Source of the DNA: Bacteroidota bacterium
GTDB taxonomy: Bacteria > Bacteroidota > Bacteroidia > Bacteroidales > Lentimicrobiaceae
DNA length: 64,000 nucleotides
Direction: 5' to 3'
Assembly (NCBI GenBank): GCA_009773455.1
Contig: WSXU01000016.1
Coordinates: 1 to 64,000 of the forward strand
The position numbers were made by a program, and so were the translations under genes. Shown here in pieces: positions 18,777 to 28,807 of this stretch. Numbering within the stretch: the stretch's first letter is position 1; the number at the start of each line of letters is the position of its first letter. The notes below the pieces were generated by a model. The model was not told the origin of the DNA. It did not search any database and saw only the letters and a list, made by a program, of their open reading frames with translations.

Positions 18777-20129
18777 CTATTTCTTCTTGAAATGCTTGTA
18801 GTAATTCTTATCCCCCTTTGACTTGGGCTTCTTGTATTTCTTCGCCAGTTCACGCTTGTACGATCCACCCTGATTGGTTTTCAGGTTCTTCTCCTTCTTC
18901 GCATGGAAAGCCGGACCGGAGGCTACGGTTATACTTCGCCGTTGTTGTTTCACTTCGGCCATCCTTGGACGTTCTTCAGGAATCAGTTCGGCCGATACAG
19001 CCACACCTTCCGGGAATTCCATTACAGGAATGCTGATCGACATCAGTGTTTCAATGGCTTCCTTGGCAGGTGTTTCCCTGGCCGTGTAAAACAGGATCGA
19101 ATTCCCCTGCTGCTCAGCCCTCCCGGTACGACCAATACGGTGCATATAATTCTCGGGAAACTCAGGTGTATCAAAGTTGATCACATGGGTGATCCGGTCA
19201 AGATCGAGGCCTCGGGCCATCACATCGGTGGTTACAAGAACCCGGATGTTGCCCTGGTCAAACTGCCGGATGGCATTGATACGAAAACTCTGGGTCTTGT
19301 TCGAATGGATGATACCGGTTTCAGCAATTTCCTTTTTTTCAAGGGCTTCGAACAAGCGGTCGGCCCTCTTCTTGTTGGAGACAAACACCAGTACTTTCCG
19401 GTATTCATCCCTGTCGCTGACCAGGTGGGTCAGCAGGTTGACCTTGGTATTGAAATTGGGAACCGCGCAACATTGCTGGGCTATGTTATGTAAAGGCGTA
19501 CCGCTCACCGCGATGGAAATCCTGACCGGGCGGGTGAAGAAATCGTCGATCAGCGCCGAAACCTCCTCCGTCATCGTAGCCGAAAACATGATGTTCTGCC
19601 TGCGTTCGGGCATCAATTCAAATATATTTTTCAGCTGGAAACGGAATCCGAGGTCCAGCATCACATCCACCTCATCAATCACCAGTTTGCTGATTCCGTT
19701 CAGCTGGACCGAGCCACTCAGGGCAAGGTCATACAGTCTTCCCGGTGTGGCAACCAGTATGTCGGTACCCCTCGCAGCTGCTATCTTCTGAGTGTTGATG
19801 TTCACCCCGCCATATACACCCAAAACCCTGAGATTCTGACCTTCAGAGAACCGGCCTATCTGCTCTGTTACCTGAAGCACCAGCTCACGCGTCGGGACCA
19901 GCACCAGTACCCTGGGCTTCTCCTGTTTCGAAAATTTAAGATCCTGAAGCACGGGAAGCATATAAGCCAGCGTTTTACCGGTACCGGTCTGGGCAATGCC
20001 TACCACATCGCGGCCCGAAAGGATGACAGGAAAAGCTTCAGCCTGAATGGGTGTGGGTTTGTCAAATCCAAGTCCGGCAACAGCCTGCGACAATTGCCTG
20101 TTGATGTTAAAATCTTCGAATGAATTCAT
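18777..20129 (-). CDS. DEAD/DEAH-box RNA helicase (RhlE-like)
   Basis: GIAQTGTGKTLAYMLP, PTRELVLQ, VIDEVDVMLDLGF (DEVD variant), MFSATM, HRIGRTGRAEQQG. Confidence 0.95.
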   Translation of the reverse strand: MNSFEDFNINRQLSQAVAGLGFDKPTPIQAEAFPVILSGRDVVGIAQTGTGKTLAYMLPVLQDLKFSKQEKPRVLVLVPTRELVLQVTEQIGRFSEGQNLRVLGVYGGVNINTQKIAAARGTDILVATPGRLYDLALSGSVQLNGISKLVIDEVDVMLDLGFRFQLKNIFELMPERRQNIMFSATMTEEVSALIDDFFTRPVRISIAVSGTPLHNIAQQCCAVPNFNTKVNLLTHLVSDRDEYRKVLVFVSNKKRADRLFEALEKKEIAETGIIHSNKTQSFRINAIRQFDQGNIRVLVTTDVMARGLDLDRITHVINFDTPEFPENYMHRIGRTGRAEQQGNSILFYTARETPAKEAIETLMSISIPVMEFPEGVAVSAELIPEERPRMAEVKQQRRSITVASGPAFHAKKEKNLKTNQGGSYKRELAKKYKKPKSKGDKNYYKHFKKK

Positions 20130-20385
20130 AGTCTGGGTTCAGATGTTCAGGCCGACAGATTTCATCTCATTCCAGTGCCTGACAGGCGAAGAAGATGTGG
20201 GATTGGATGTGAAGGGTTAATTAATTCCGCAATTTTGCCGGCTACCCTTACACTGTAAAAACCCGATAAGCATCAGCCATTTACGGTTTTGCAAAAGTAA
20301 GCTAATAATCCGGATTGATGAAGGCTGGTCCAGAATATTGAGAATCAACCAAATCCGCAATAATAGATTGTCTGATGTATTCACC

Positions 20386-21036
20386 TTACCAGGAACACCT
20401 CAAGGAAAACATCACGGTATGGTTGTATTCATCCATTTTCCCTATATATTCTCCGTTAACATCCGTATATCCAATCCCCGAGAACCAGGTAAAAGCATGG
20501 CTGTAGCGTATTCCGGCGGATAGTCGCTCATTTATCCGGTAGCTGAAACCGGCAATACCTGAAAACTCAAATGTTTTATAAAAATCGGTCAACACCACGC
20601 CCGGTGTCCCGTCAACCCTGGCCGAAGCGAGTATCAATACCGCAGGTTCAGGACCGATAGAAAACTCCAGTTTTGGAGTAAGGTAAAAATCAGCCATCAC
20701 CGGCAGGTGCAGATAGTACAAACTTAACCTGTCGTTCGCATCAGAAGATAGTGATTCAGAGGTTGATCCTTTGACACTCAACCCCGGCCTGACTGAAATA
20801 CCCATGAATCCTTTGCCTTTATAGGCAAAATATCCATTTACATGAGCCGAAAAAAGGGGCTTGCTGAAATTGTTATCTGCCAGTGTTTTGGGATTAAAGA
20901 TCATTCTGGTCAGCGATAAATTGGGTCCCGCTTCAAATCCAATCCTGAATTCCTGGGCAGGAACAGGGGCGTAGCAGCTTGTCAGTAATGCCAGAATGAA
21001 TATCCTGAACCATGATTTATCGATCAATATCTTCAT
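20386..21036 (-). CDS. Outer-membrane beta-barrel protein (PorT-like)
   Basis: Internal Met with signal peptide MKILIDKSWFRIFILALLTSCYAPVPAQEFRIGFEAGPNLSLTRM; C-terminal barrel strand ending in HTVMFSLRCSW. Confidence 0.7.
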   Translation of the reverse strand: MKILIDKSWFRIFILALLTSCYAPVPAQEFRIGFEAGPNLSLTRMIFNPKTLADNNFSKPLFSAHVNGYFAYKGKGFMGISVRPGLSVKGSTSESLSSDANDRLSLYYLHLPVMADFYLTPKLEFSIGPEPAVLILASARVDGTPGVVLTDFYKTFEFSGIAGFSYRINERLSAGIRYSHAFTWFSGIGYTDVNGEYIGKMDEYNHTVMFSLRCSW

Positions 21037-21204
21037 AGCGCTGAAAATAAAAGTGAAAAGCAGATTTGTATGAAGTCTTGTAATATATTTATACTCTTGA
21101 AATATACTGATATAATAAATCAGCGCCTGAGCTGTTCCATAAACCTCCGGCAATGAATGATCCGGAATCCGGGCAGCCATGAAATATGATACTTCCCTAT
21201 CGGT

Positions 21205-21837
21205 TTATTCCGTTTCTACCAATCCGTTGAGGATGTTTTCCATGTCCTGCTTATATTCATTGAACAGGCTCATACCGCTGTAGGCGACAAACTGAACAGT
21301 GCCGTTTGAATTGCTGAAATAGTAACCGTAATAGATGAATTCCAGTCCCTGGATGGTGCCGGCAAGCTGCATCATCAGCACCTGATTTCCGTTAACATTC
21401 CTGTACTCTTCCGATACCAGCCTGATATCCGGGGCAGCGCTCCGTGCATTTTCAAAAGCGATATCCCTGAGTGTCATCAGCGGTATTGAAGTCCTCTCGG
21501 TAATCAGCATGGCATAAACATCCTCCCCCCTTTTCTGGAAGGAATATTCAGAAGCATCCTCGTCACCACCCTTCTCAAAACTCCATTCTTTGGGATTAAT
21601 CCAGACACCTATGTTCAGCTTTTTGCTTTTCACCTGGAAAGAAGAGGCACCGTCTCTCCTGAACGCTTCCGGATTTGTTTTTATCTCAACGGTTTCATCG
21701 GAAGGAACGTTTACGTATTCCCAGGTGCCGTTGGTATAGAGAATGACTTCGTCGCCTTCTGAAGTTACCGCATTGATCTGCGCGTTTGTAAATGTTGTTG
21801 CTATCAGCAGGCAGAAAAGGGTGAGAATGATTTTCAT
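21205..21837 (-). CDS. Secreted hypothetical protein
   Basis: MKIILTLFCLLIATTFTNAQINAVTSEGDEVILYTNGTWEYVN signal peptide and small N-terminal module. Confidence 0.75.
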   Translation of the reverse strand: MKIILTLFCLLIATTFTNAQINAVTSEGDEVILYTNGTWEYVNVPSDETVEIKTNPEAFRRDGASSFQVKSKKLNIGVWINPKEWSFEKGGDEDASEYSFQKRGEDVYAMLITERTSIPLMTLRDIAFENARSAAPDIRLVSEEYRNVNGNQVLMMQLAGTIQGLEFIYYGYYFSNSNGTVQFVAYSGMSLFNEYKQDMENILNGLVETE

Positions 21838-21913
21838 ACAGATGATGGTTTAACTGTGATCACTATAACTAATTAATCCTGATGAATGTAATGAGAATGA
21901 TGATATCTAATGA

Positions 21914-22810
21914 TTATTCGAAAAACAGATACTCATACCGTAAACGGTAATGCTGCCCCAGCCGCTGCCCGGAATTTTCCATGCGTACTTCAGTGCTCAC
22001 GGGGCGACTGTCTGTATCCCATACACGGTCAATCCTGGCAACTATGGTTCCCCCGGGACCGGTTTCTTCCTGAATCACATTGTTCCCGGCTTCATCATAC
22101 TGAAGGCTGACAATACTTTTACCCCTGACGGATTCTTCTTCAATAACTGTGTTATTACCCTTTTCATCAAAAAAATAAATGCTCCTTGCCACCAGTCGTC
22201 CACGGGAATCGTATCGCTTTTCGGCTTCTACTTTTCCGTCTGCATTATAGACGGTAACCTGCCGGGTTTCCTCTCCACCTGCAAAATTCAGTTCAACCAC
22301 CTCTTCGGGCTTCTGATCATCAGAATAGGTATAGGTTTTCGAGAATTCCAGATCGCCGTATTCGTTGTATGACTCTTCACGGACAAGCAGGCCATGGTCA
22401 TAAATCCACAACTGCCGTTCGCCCTCATCCCCATCACTGTCGAGCAGGCGACGGCTTACGAGGCGGCCTTCCTGATTATATTCGTAGCTGATTTCATCGG
22501 GTTCCCCTTCCAGGTAATGCCTGTACTCCTTCACAACATGCCCTTCGGCATCGTATTCGCGGGTGGTCCGTTCGGCTGGTTCGCCTCCCATTTCAATGGC
22601 TTCTTCAACCGGATAACCATTGCTGTAAGTAATGATGATCCTCTCTTCCGGATTTCCTTCCGCATCCCAGGTAATGCGCTCTGTTTCATGCCCCTGTTCA
22701 TCGGTCATCACCGAATTGATCATGACTTCACCGTTCAGTTCTTCTTCATCCGGATCGGCTACTGCAAGGTTGGTGCGATATACGTTGACCTGTTTGATCT
22801 TCTTTTCCAT
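21914..22810 (-). CDS. YD/RHS-repeat-like protein without signal peptide
   Basis: Repeated Y(D/N)..G...E units (REYDAEGHVVKEYRHY, YEYNQEGRLVSRRLL, TVYNADGKVEAEKRYDSRGRLV); likely start MEKKIKQVNV. Confidence 0.7.
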   Translation of the reverse strand: MEKKIKQVNVYRTNLAVADPDEEELNGEVMINSVMTDEQGHETERITWDAEGNPEERIIITYSNGYPVEEAIEMGGEPAERTTREYDAEGHVVKEYRHYLEGEPDEISYEYNQEGRLVSRRLLDSDGDEGERQLWIYDHGLLVREESYNEYGDLEFSKTYTYSDDQKPEEVVELNFAGGEETRQVTVYNADGKVEAEKRYDSRGRLVARSIYFFDEKGNNTVIEEESVRGKSIVSLQYDEAGNNVIQEETGPGGTIVARIDRVWDTDSRPVSTEVRMENSGQRLGQHYRLRYEYLFFE

Positions 22811-23148
22811 AGCATTCGAATAATTATTCCCGATTGCAAAGGAAAGAAAAACATCGGAGAATAGACAGTGCACTCCGGAAGATTTCAAACACTGAACAGA
22901 AAACAGGGGGCACAATTTTCAAACGGATGGGCAGACAAATCAAGCCGAGTGAATCCTGATAAGCCTCTTCCGGGCGAAACATCCTGTTTTCGGATCTTTG
23001 CTTGATTATTTCGGATTGACAGGAAGTCACCCGGGCCTGATGGATATAAAGTACATGAATAATTCAGGTTTAATATAGCTCATCGGTTCAATTTAGTATT
23101 TTTGACCGACTCAATCAGGGCGGCAAAAGCTGAACAAAACAAAAAACA

Positions 23149-25293
23149 ATGAAAAAAATCCTACTCATCGCTGTTATGGGAATACTATCCGCTTCAGGCT
23201 TCGGCCAACAGGAAAAAATCAATTACCCGGCTTCGGAAAAGACCGGTATAACAGATAACTACTTTGGTGTACAGGTGGCCGATCCTTACCGCTGGCTCGA
23301 GGACGACAATTCTGCTGAAACCGCGGCATGGGTAAAAGCACAGAATGAAGTTACAGATGCCTTTCTCGGGAAAATTCCTTTCCGGAATGATATCAGAAAA
23401 CGCCTGACTGAACTGTGGAACTTCCCCAGGTATGGCGTACCTTTCCATAAGGGCAAATATTACTTCTATACAAGGAACAACGGAACCCAGAACCAGAGTG
23501 TCCTTTTCATTCAGGAAGGGCTGACCGGGGAACCAAAGGTGTTTCTGGATCCCAACAAGTTTTCAACCGATGGTACCACAGCCCTGGCTTCCTGGTCAGC
23601 TTCACGCGACGGCAGCTACTTTGCCTATGCCATCGCCAAAGCAGGATCAGACTGGAATGAAATTTATGTCATCGAAACCGCCACGGGCAGACAGCTCAGC
23701 GACAAACTTGAATGGGTCAAGTTTTCTGACATTGCCTGGGAAGGCAAAGGATTTTATTACAGCCGCTACGATAAACCAGGCGAAGGCGGCGAATTGTCAT
23801 CAAGAAATGAATTCAAAAAGGTATACTACCACAGGGTGGGTGATCCACAAACCAGTGACCGCCTGGTTTATGAAAACAGGGCGAAACCCCTGTATGGCTA
23901 TAGTGCCCAGACCACCACGGATGAGAAGTTCCTGCTGATGTTCGAAACCGAAAGTACCAGCGGGAATGCGCTCTATATCAAAGATCTTACCGGGCTTACG
24001 GTCAACAGTGATATCCCTTCACCCTACAGCGGCTTTATCAGGATTGCCGAAGGTTTCAGTTTCGACTATGAAGTAATCACCAATGACGGCAAGGATTTCA
24101 TCATCCGCACCAACGACGGGGCCCCTCGCTACCGGCTGATCTCAGTAAACCTTGATAAACCCGGCAGGGAAAACTGGAAAACCATTGTCCCCGAAAAGGA
24201 CGAAGTATTGAAATCGGCTCATGCTGCGGCAGGAATACTCATCTGTCAGTATATGAAGGATGCCACCGACAAGGCATACGCATTCGGGTTGGATGGCAGT
24301 TTCAAATATGAATTAACCTTACCGGGTCCGGGAACGATTTCCGATTTTGAAAGTACCCGTGAGGATGGCGATGCCTTCTATTCCTTTACCTCTTTTACAT
24401 CTCCTTCAACCATTTATAAACTGGAGGTCAAATCCAACAAATCGGCGGTTTATCATAAACCGGAAATCAATTTCGATGCTTCAGGATTTGTCTCAGAACA
24501 GGTTTTCTACACCAGCAAAGACGGAACCCGTGTACCTATGTTCCTGGTCCACCGGGCCGATATTAAACTGAATGGCAACAATCCTGTTTATCTGTACGGA
24601 TACGGAGGTTTCAATGTCAGCCTTACCCCGAATTTCAGTGTCAGCAGGCTGCTCTTTATTGAAAACGGAGGCGTTTTTGCCATGGCCAATCTGAGGGGTG
24701 GCGGTGAATACGGGGAAGAATGGCACCGGGCCGGGACGAAACTTCAAAAACAAAATGTTTTCGATGACTTCATCGCTGCCGCGGAATACCTTATCGCCAG
24801 CAAATATACCAACCCATCGAAAATAGCGATTGCCGGCGGGTCAAATGGCGGTTTGCTGGTAGGTGCCTGCATGGCGCAGCGGCCTGAACTCTTTGCCGTG
24901 GCCCTTCCGGCTGTCGGGGTAATGGATATGCTGAGGTTTCATAAGTTCACCATTGGCTGGGCATGGACCGAAGATTATGGTTCAAGTGACAATGAGGATG
25001 AATTCCGCTACCTCCTGGGCTATTCACCCCTGCACAACCTTAAGGCTGGGACCTGTTATCCGGCAACCCTGGTTACCACGGCCGATCACGACGACCGCGT
25101 GGTGCCGGCACACTCGTTCAAGTTCGCGGCAACCCTGCAGGAAAAACAATCCTGCAATCACCCGGCGCTGATCAGGATCGAAACCAATGCCGGGCACGGA
25201 GCCGGAAAGCCCGTATCAAAGATGATCGATGAAGCCACCGATCTATGGTCATTTACCATGTACAATCTCGGCATGACTCCTGCGTTTAAATAA
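23149..25293 (+). CDS. Prolyl oligopeptidase family serine peptidase (S9A), secreted
   Basis: Signal peptide; DPYRWLEDDNSAETAAWVKAQN, IAIAGGSNGGLLVGACMAQRPELFAVALPAVGVMDM, ATLVTTADHDDRVVPAHSFKFAATLQ, NAGHGAGKP. Confidence 0.96.
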   Translation: MKKILLIAVMGILSASGFGQQEKINYPASEKTGITDNYFGVQVADPYRWLEDDNSAETAAWVKAQNEVTDAFLGKIPFRNDIRKRLTELWNFPRYGVPFHKGKYYFYTRNNGTQNQSVLFIQEGLTGEPKVFLDPNKFSTDGTTALASWSASRDGSYFAYAIAKAGSDWNEIYVIETATGRQLSDKLEWVKFSDIAWEGKGFYYSRYDKPGEGGELSSRNEFKKVYYHRVGDPQTSDRLVYENRAKPLYGYSAQTTTDEKFLLMFETESTSGNALYIKDLTGLTVNSDIPSPYSGFIRIAEGFSFDYEVITNDGKDFIIRTNDGAPRYRLISVNLDKPGRENWKTIVPEKDEVLKSAHAAAGILICQYMKDATDKAYAFGLDGSFKYELTLPGPGTISDFESTREDGDAFYSFTSFTSPSTIYKLEVKSNKSAVYHKPEINFDASGFVSEQVFYTSKDGTRVPMFLVHRADIKLNGNNPVYLYGYGGFNVSLTPNFSVSRLLFIENGGVFAMANLRGGGEYGEEWHRAGTKLQKQNVFDDFIAAAEYLIASKYTNPSKIAIAGGSNGGLLVGACMAQRPELFAVALPAVGVMDMLRFHKFTIGWAWTEDYGSSDNEDEFRYLLGYSPLHNLKAGTCYPATLVTTADHDDRVVPAHSFKFAATLQEKQSCNHPALIRIETNAGHGAGKPVSKMIDEATDLWSFTMYNLGMTPAFK

Positions 25294-25316
25294 GCTGCCT
25301 GTTTCACCAAAACATG

Positions 25317-25345
25317 AAAAACCCGGCCATCACCGGGTTTTTCTT
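25317..25345 (+). terminator. Intrinsic terminator after prolyl oligopeptidase gene
   Basis: AAAACCCGGCCATCACCGGGTTTTTCTTC. Confidence 0.8.
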
Positions 25346-25358
25346 CAAAAGACTACCT

Positions 25359-26564
25359 ATGAGAATAAACTTTCCGGCTTTCATCAACACCATATTTGCA
25401 GCCATCTTCCTTCTTGTCAATCCGTTGTTTGGCAAAGCAGAAGCCCAAAACTTCACACCGGATTCTGTGATGAACAAGTCTGCCCTTTCTGCTTCCGACA
25501 GCCTTTCCACCCTGAAGTATATGTTGGAGGAGCAAAGGGCTGCCAATTTCAGGCTGGTTGAAGAAAATGCCATGCTGCACAGTAAACTTGAACTTTTTGT
25601 CAGGGAAACAGAAGCCATGAAAACACGTCAGGCATCGCTCATACAGTACAACGATTCGCTGAACAACAGGCTTTCGGAAGCCGGAAAGCAGCTGGAACAG
25701 AAAAACAGCCTGCTCGAAAGCCAGGTTCAACTTCAGAAAGAGAAGGAACTGCTGTTTGCCGAAAAGGAGCAACTTTACCGCGAAGCCATCAGCAGTTCAA
25801 TCATCGACAAGGTGAAACTCGAAGGACAGATCGCAGCAAAAGACTCCCGCCTCGACGGGAAAGAACGCGAAATTTCGTTGCTGCAGCAAAGCATTGATGA
25901 CAAGAACCGTGACCTTGGCAGCCGGAATGCTGAAATCATGAAGATTGTTTCGGAGAAGTCTTTGGCAGAGCACCGGATTGACTCACTCAGGACCAGCCTG
26001 ACCACGACAGAGAAAAACCTGTTGCTGACCGGGGAACAATTGAAATATTCAGACCAGAAACTCAAAGATTGTGAGAACCGCTATTCGTCGCTGACCAACA
26101 AGAAAAAGAAAACCAAGGTGGTGCAGGGTTTCGCGATCAAAAACTACCGCACCCCAGATTTTGCCCTGGCACCGAAAGATGCTGCCAACCCGTCGGTCTA
26201 TGTGATCAGCAACAAGAACAGCAGCAATATGGAGTTCGATTTTGTTACCGGTGCCAGCATCATGCTGAAAGACCTGACCAGACCAGGCGGGGCACTGACC
26301 TATGATGTGGGATTTTTCCTTGGGTTCGGCGGCAACAACCTGTTTAAAAACTTTTACCTGGGACCCAACTTCAAGCTGTTCGATGTGCTGCATGTAAACC
26401 TTGGCGCCAATGTGGCCGAATATGAAGTGCTGAAGGATGGCTTTCATGTGGGGGATGTTTTGCAACCGGGCATCTCCATTCCCACCACCCGCGAATGGAA
26501 AATAAACGGTTACATCGGCTTTACTTTCGACCTGGAACTGATCACCTTGATCGGCAAGCGGTAA
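25359..26564 (+). CDS. Secreted coiled-coil protein with C-terminal beta-rich domain
   Basis: MRINFPAFINTIFAAIFLLVNPLFGKAEAQ signal; long E/K/Q/L coiled coil; the upstream ORF start at 25314 lies inside a terminator hairpin. Confidence 0.7.
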   Translation: MRINFPAFINTIFAAIFLLVNPLFGKAEAQNFTPDSVMNKSALSASDSLSTLKYMLEEQRAANFRLVEENAMLHSKLELFVRETEAMKTRQASLIQYNDSLNNRLSEAGKQLEQKNSLLESQVQLQKEKELLFAEKEQLYREAISSSIIDKVKLEGQIAAKDSRLDGKEREISLLQQSIDDKNRDLGSRNAEIMKIVSEKSLAEHRIDSLRTSLTTTEKNLLLTGEQLKYSDQKLKDCENRYSSLTNKKKKTKVVQGFAIKNYRTPDFALAPKDAANPSVYVISNKNSSNMEFDFVTGASIMLKDLTRPGGALTYDVGFFLGFGGNNLFKNFYLGPNFKLFDVLHVNLGANVAEYEVLKDGFHVGDVLQPGISIPTTREWKINGYIGFTFDLELITLIGKR

Positions 26565-26568
26565 CCGC

Positions 26569-27756
26569 TCAGAACGGGTAGTACTTTCCGGCTACATCCT
26601 GATAAGATGAACCATCCGGGAATACCGCAGGGGGAGCATAATCAGGATCCGACAGGAAGCTTTCATCGGTGAGCGAAAGCAGGAAGGCTTTCATCTCCGC
26701 CTTTTCAGTCGGGGTAAACTGAACGCCGCCGGTGGAAACATGGTGCATAAGGGCATTTACGTATGGCGACATCTTCACCTGGTGCGAATAAAAATCAATC
26801 ACTTCATCGAGTGTTTTAAAACGGCCATCGTGCATATACGGACCAGTGAGGCTAATGTTCCTGAGGGTGGTGGCCTTGTAGGCACCCCGGTCCTTCTCAT
26901 CGGCGGTAACCGAGTAGCGGTCGCGGGTGTCGCTGAACGCCGTATCCTTGCCGTTGTTATAAAACAGGTTGGTGGTGAAGAGCGGATTGCCGCTGCTGCC
27001 GTGGCAATGAAAACAGTCGCCGCCCTCTTCGGTAGTGAAAAGGATAAAACCGTTGAGTTCCTGCTGCGTCAACTGAACCTCGCCGCGCATATAGCGATCG
27101 AATTTCGAGTTGGCCGACACCAGCGTCCTTACAAACTGGGCGATGGCACGGCTGATGTTCTTCATGGTAACTGTTTCCGAGCCAAATGCTTCAGCGAACA
27201 GGGCGGGGTAGCCCGGAATCTGTTGTATCAGCGCTTTGGTGCGGTTGGTATCACCATACATTTCGTGCGGAGCCACCACGCCCATCCACACCAGATCCTC
27301 GAGTGTTCTCCGGGCGACATCCGGGTTATCCTTACTGACCAGCCCGTTCCACAGGTAGCCGTTGGGGTTCCATACCAGATTGATCAGTGGCAGGGGCATA
27401 TGGGGCGTTGGGGCACCACTCAGGCCATAGGGATGGCCATCCTGAAAAACCGGATGATCCGTGCCCGGCTCGAAGCTGTTGGATTGCAAATGGCAACTGC
27501 CGCAGGTCATCAGTGAATCGTAAATGGTTCTACCCGACAAGCGTCCATCGTAGAAAAGATACCGCCCCAGTTCAATGCCTTCCACTGTAAGGGGGTTGTC
27601 GGCCGGAATATTCAGCTCCGTCGGGAAATAAGCGGGAATTTCAAGTATATAAGGCGTTGGAACGTAAGGTGCGGGGTCATTTTCATCGCAGGCTGTAAGG
27701 ATCATCAATCCGTTGACCAGTATAAAAAGTTGTGCGGTGAGTCGCGAAAAGTTCAT
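26569..27756 (-). CDS. Di-haem cytochrome c peroxidase (CcpA/MauG-like) lipoprotein
   Basis: Lipobox-like LMILTACDENDPAP; LMTCGSCHLQSNSFEPG and GGDCFHCHGSSGNP haem motifs; TLRNISLTGPYMHDGRFKTLDEVIDFY. Confidence 0.93.
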   Translation of the reverse strand: MNFSRLTAQLFILVNGLMILTACDENDPAPYVPTPYILEIPAYFPTELNIPADNPLTVEGIELGRYLFYDGRLSGRTIYDSLMTCGSCHLQSNSFEPGTDHPVFQDGHPYGLSGAPTPHMPLPLINLVWNPNGYLWNGLVSKDNPDVARRTLEDLVWMGVVAPHEMYGDTNRTKALIQQIPGYPALFAEAFGSETVTMKNISRAIAQFVRTLVSANSKFDRYMRGEVQLTQQELNGFILFTTEEGGDCFHCHGSSGNPLFTTNLFYNNGKDTAFSDTRDRYSVTADEKDRGAYKATTLRNISLTGPYMHDGRFKTLDEVIDFYSHQVKMSPYVNALMHHVSTGGVQFTPTEKAEMKAFLLSLTDESFLSDPDYAPPAVFPDGSSYQDVAGKYYPF

Positions 27757-28147
27757 AAATAGCCATGTAGTTTAGGGTGATAAAGTTAATCAAAAGCCGG
27801 GCCGGAATGCAATCCTATCTATATAATAGCTTTTTAATAATTGAAAAGTTCCTGCTTATGCAGGATGCTTCACTTTAACAAAATATTATAATAAGTCATG
27901 TCTAGATCCATTAAATCATCTGAAACAAATGCAGCTAAACTGAACGGGAATTGACAGGCATTGTAAAAATTGCGCCCAGAAAACAGGCAGCTTAAAATAA
28001 AGAAGAAACGCAACCGGGTGAGTGTAGCTTTGAACAAATGATTAGTGTACAAAGGTGTATAGATAAGGTCAATAGTTTCAACCTCGTTTCTTCTATCCAA
28101 AATCGCTCGCCTGTTTTCAGCAATTTTTACTAAGCCTTGATTTTTTG

Positions 28148-28173
28148 GTACTTTTTGATCAAGCAAAAAGTAC
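28148..28173. repeat. Perfect 10-bp-arm inverted repeat GTACTTTTTG-ATCAAG-CAAAAAGTAC
   Basis: Read directly from ggtactttttgatcaagcaaaaagtacag. Confidence 0.85.
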
Positions 28174-28807
28174 AGAAATTCAGGAATGGCATATCAAGTC
28201 AAAAGGTGGGACGAAGTTTAGCTGGAAAAGAATCTAATTAAATTGGGATTAGAAATATTTGTAAAAATGTGGATCAGTATACACGAAAATTTACTACAGC
28301 AAGTACTTTAACACATTCGATTTAACTGATAGTTTGAAGCTCCTTTTTAGTGGGGGATCAAGCTATTCAAAAAGACTTCTACAGGAAAAATGTGAAATTA
28401 TTTGAATCCTTGTGATTATGTATTCAGGTAGTCCAACTGTTTTCTTAAGCCATTTTTACACTATCTTATCCTATAGGATCAAAAACCAGTCACCGACTAT
28501 ATAATCCATGAGTTCTGCACTTCAGGCATCCTGTCTAATAATGAATCCATATTACGTTCAGATATCAGCGGATGGACTTTAACTTTGCCAAACGCCGGGG
28601 GCATTCAAATTAATAAATATACGAAAATGAATACATCATTAGCCAGAATGGATCTATAACGTAGAATCATTCAATCACCAAATTATAGCTTAAGTGGATA
28701 TAATAACAAAAACTTGCCTGTCAAAGTATTACCTTTGCAGCTTCTTATGAGACATCTCTCCGGAGCCGGCCCAGGCGACGGATTACCCGATAACACCACA
28801 CCAGACT

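Noticed and set aside
18903-19791. 196- and 204-aa plus-strand ORFs
   Set aside because: Antisense to the DEAD-box helicase
26740-27516. 258-aa plus-strand ORF
   Set aside because: Antisense to the di-haem peroxidase, which has clear CxxCH motifs
27870-28166. 98-aa minus-strand ORF
   Set aside because: Starts inside an inverted repeat, AT-rich and not protein-like; treated as a repeat relic
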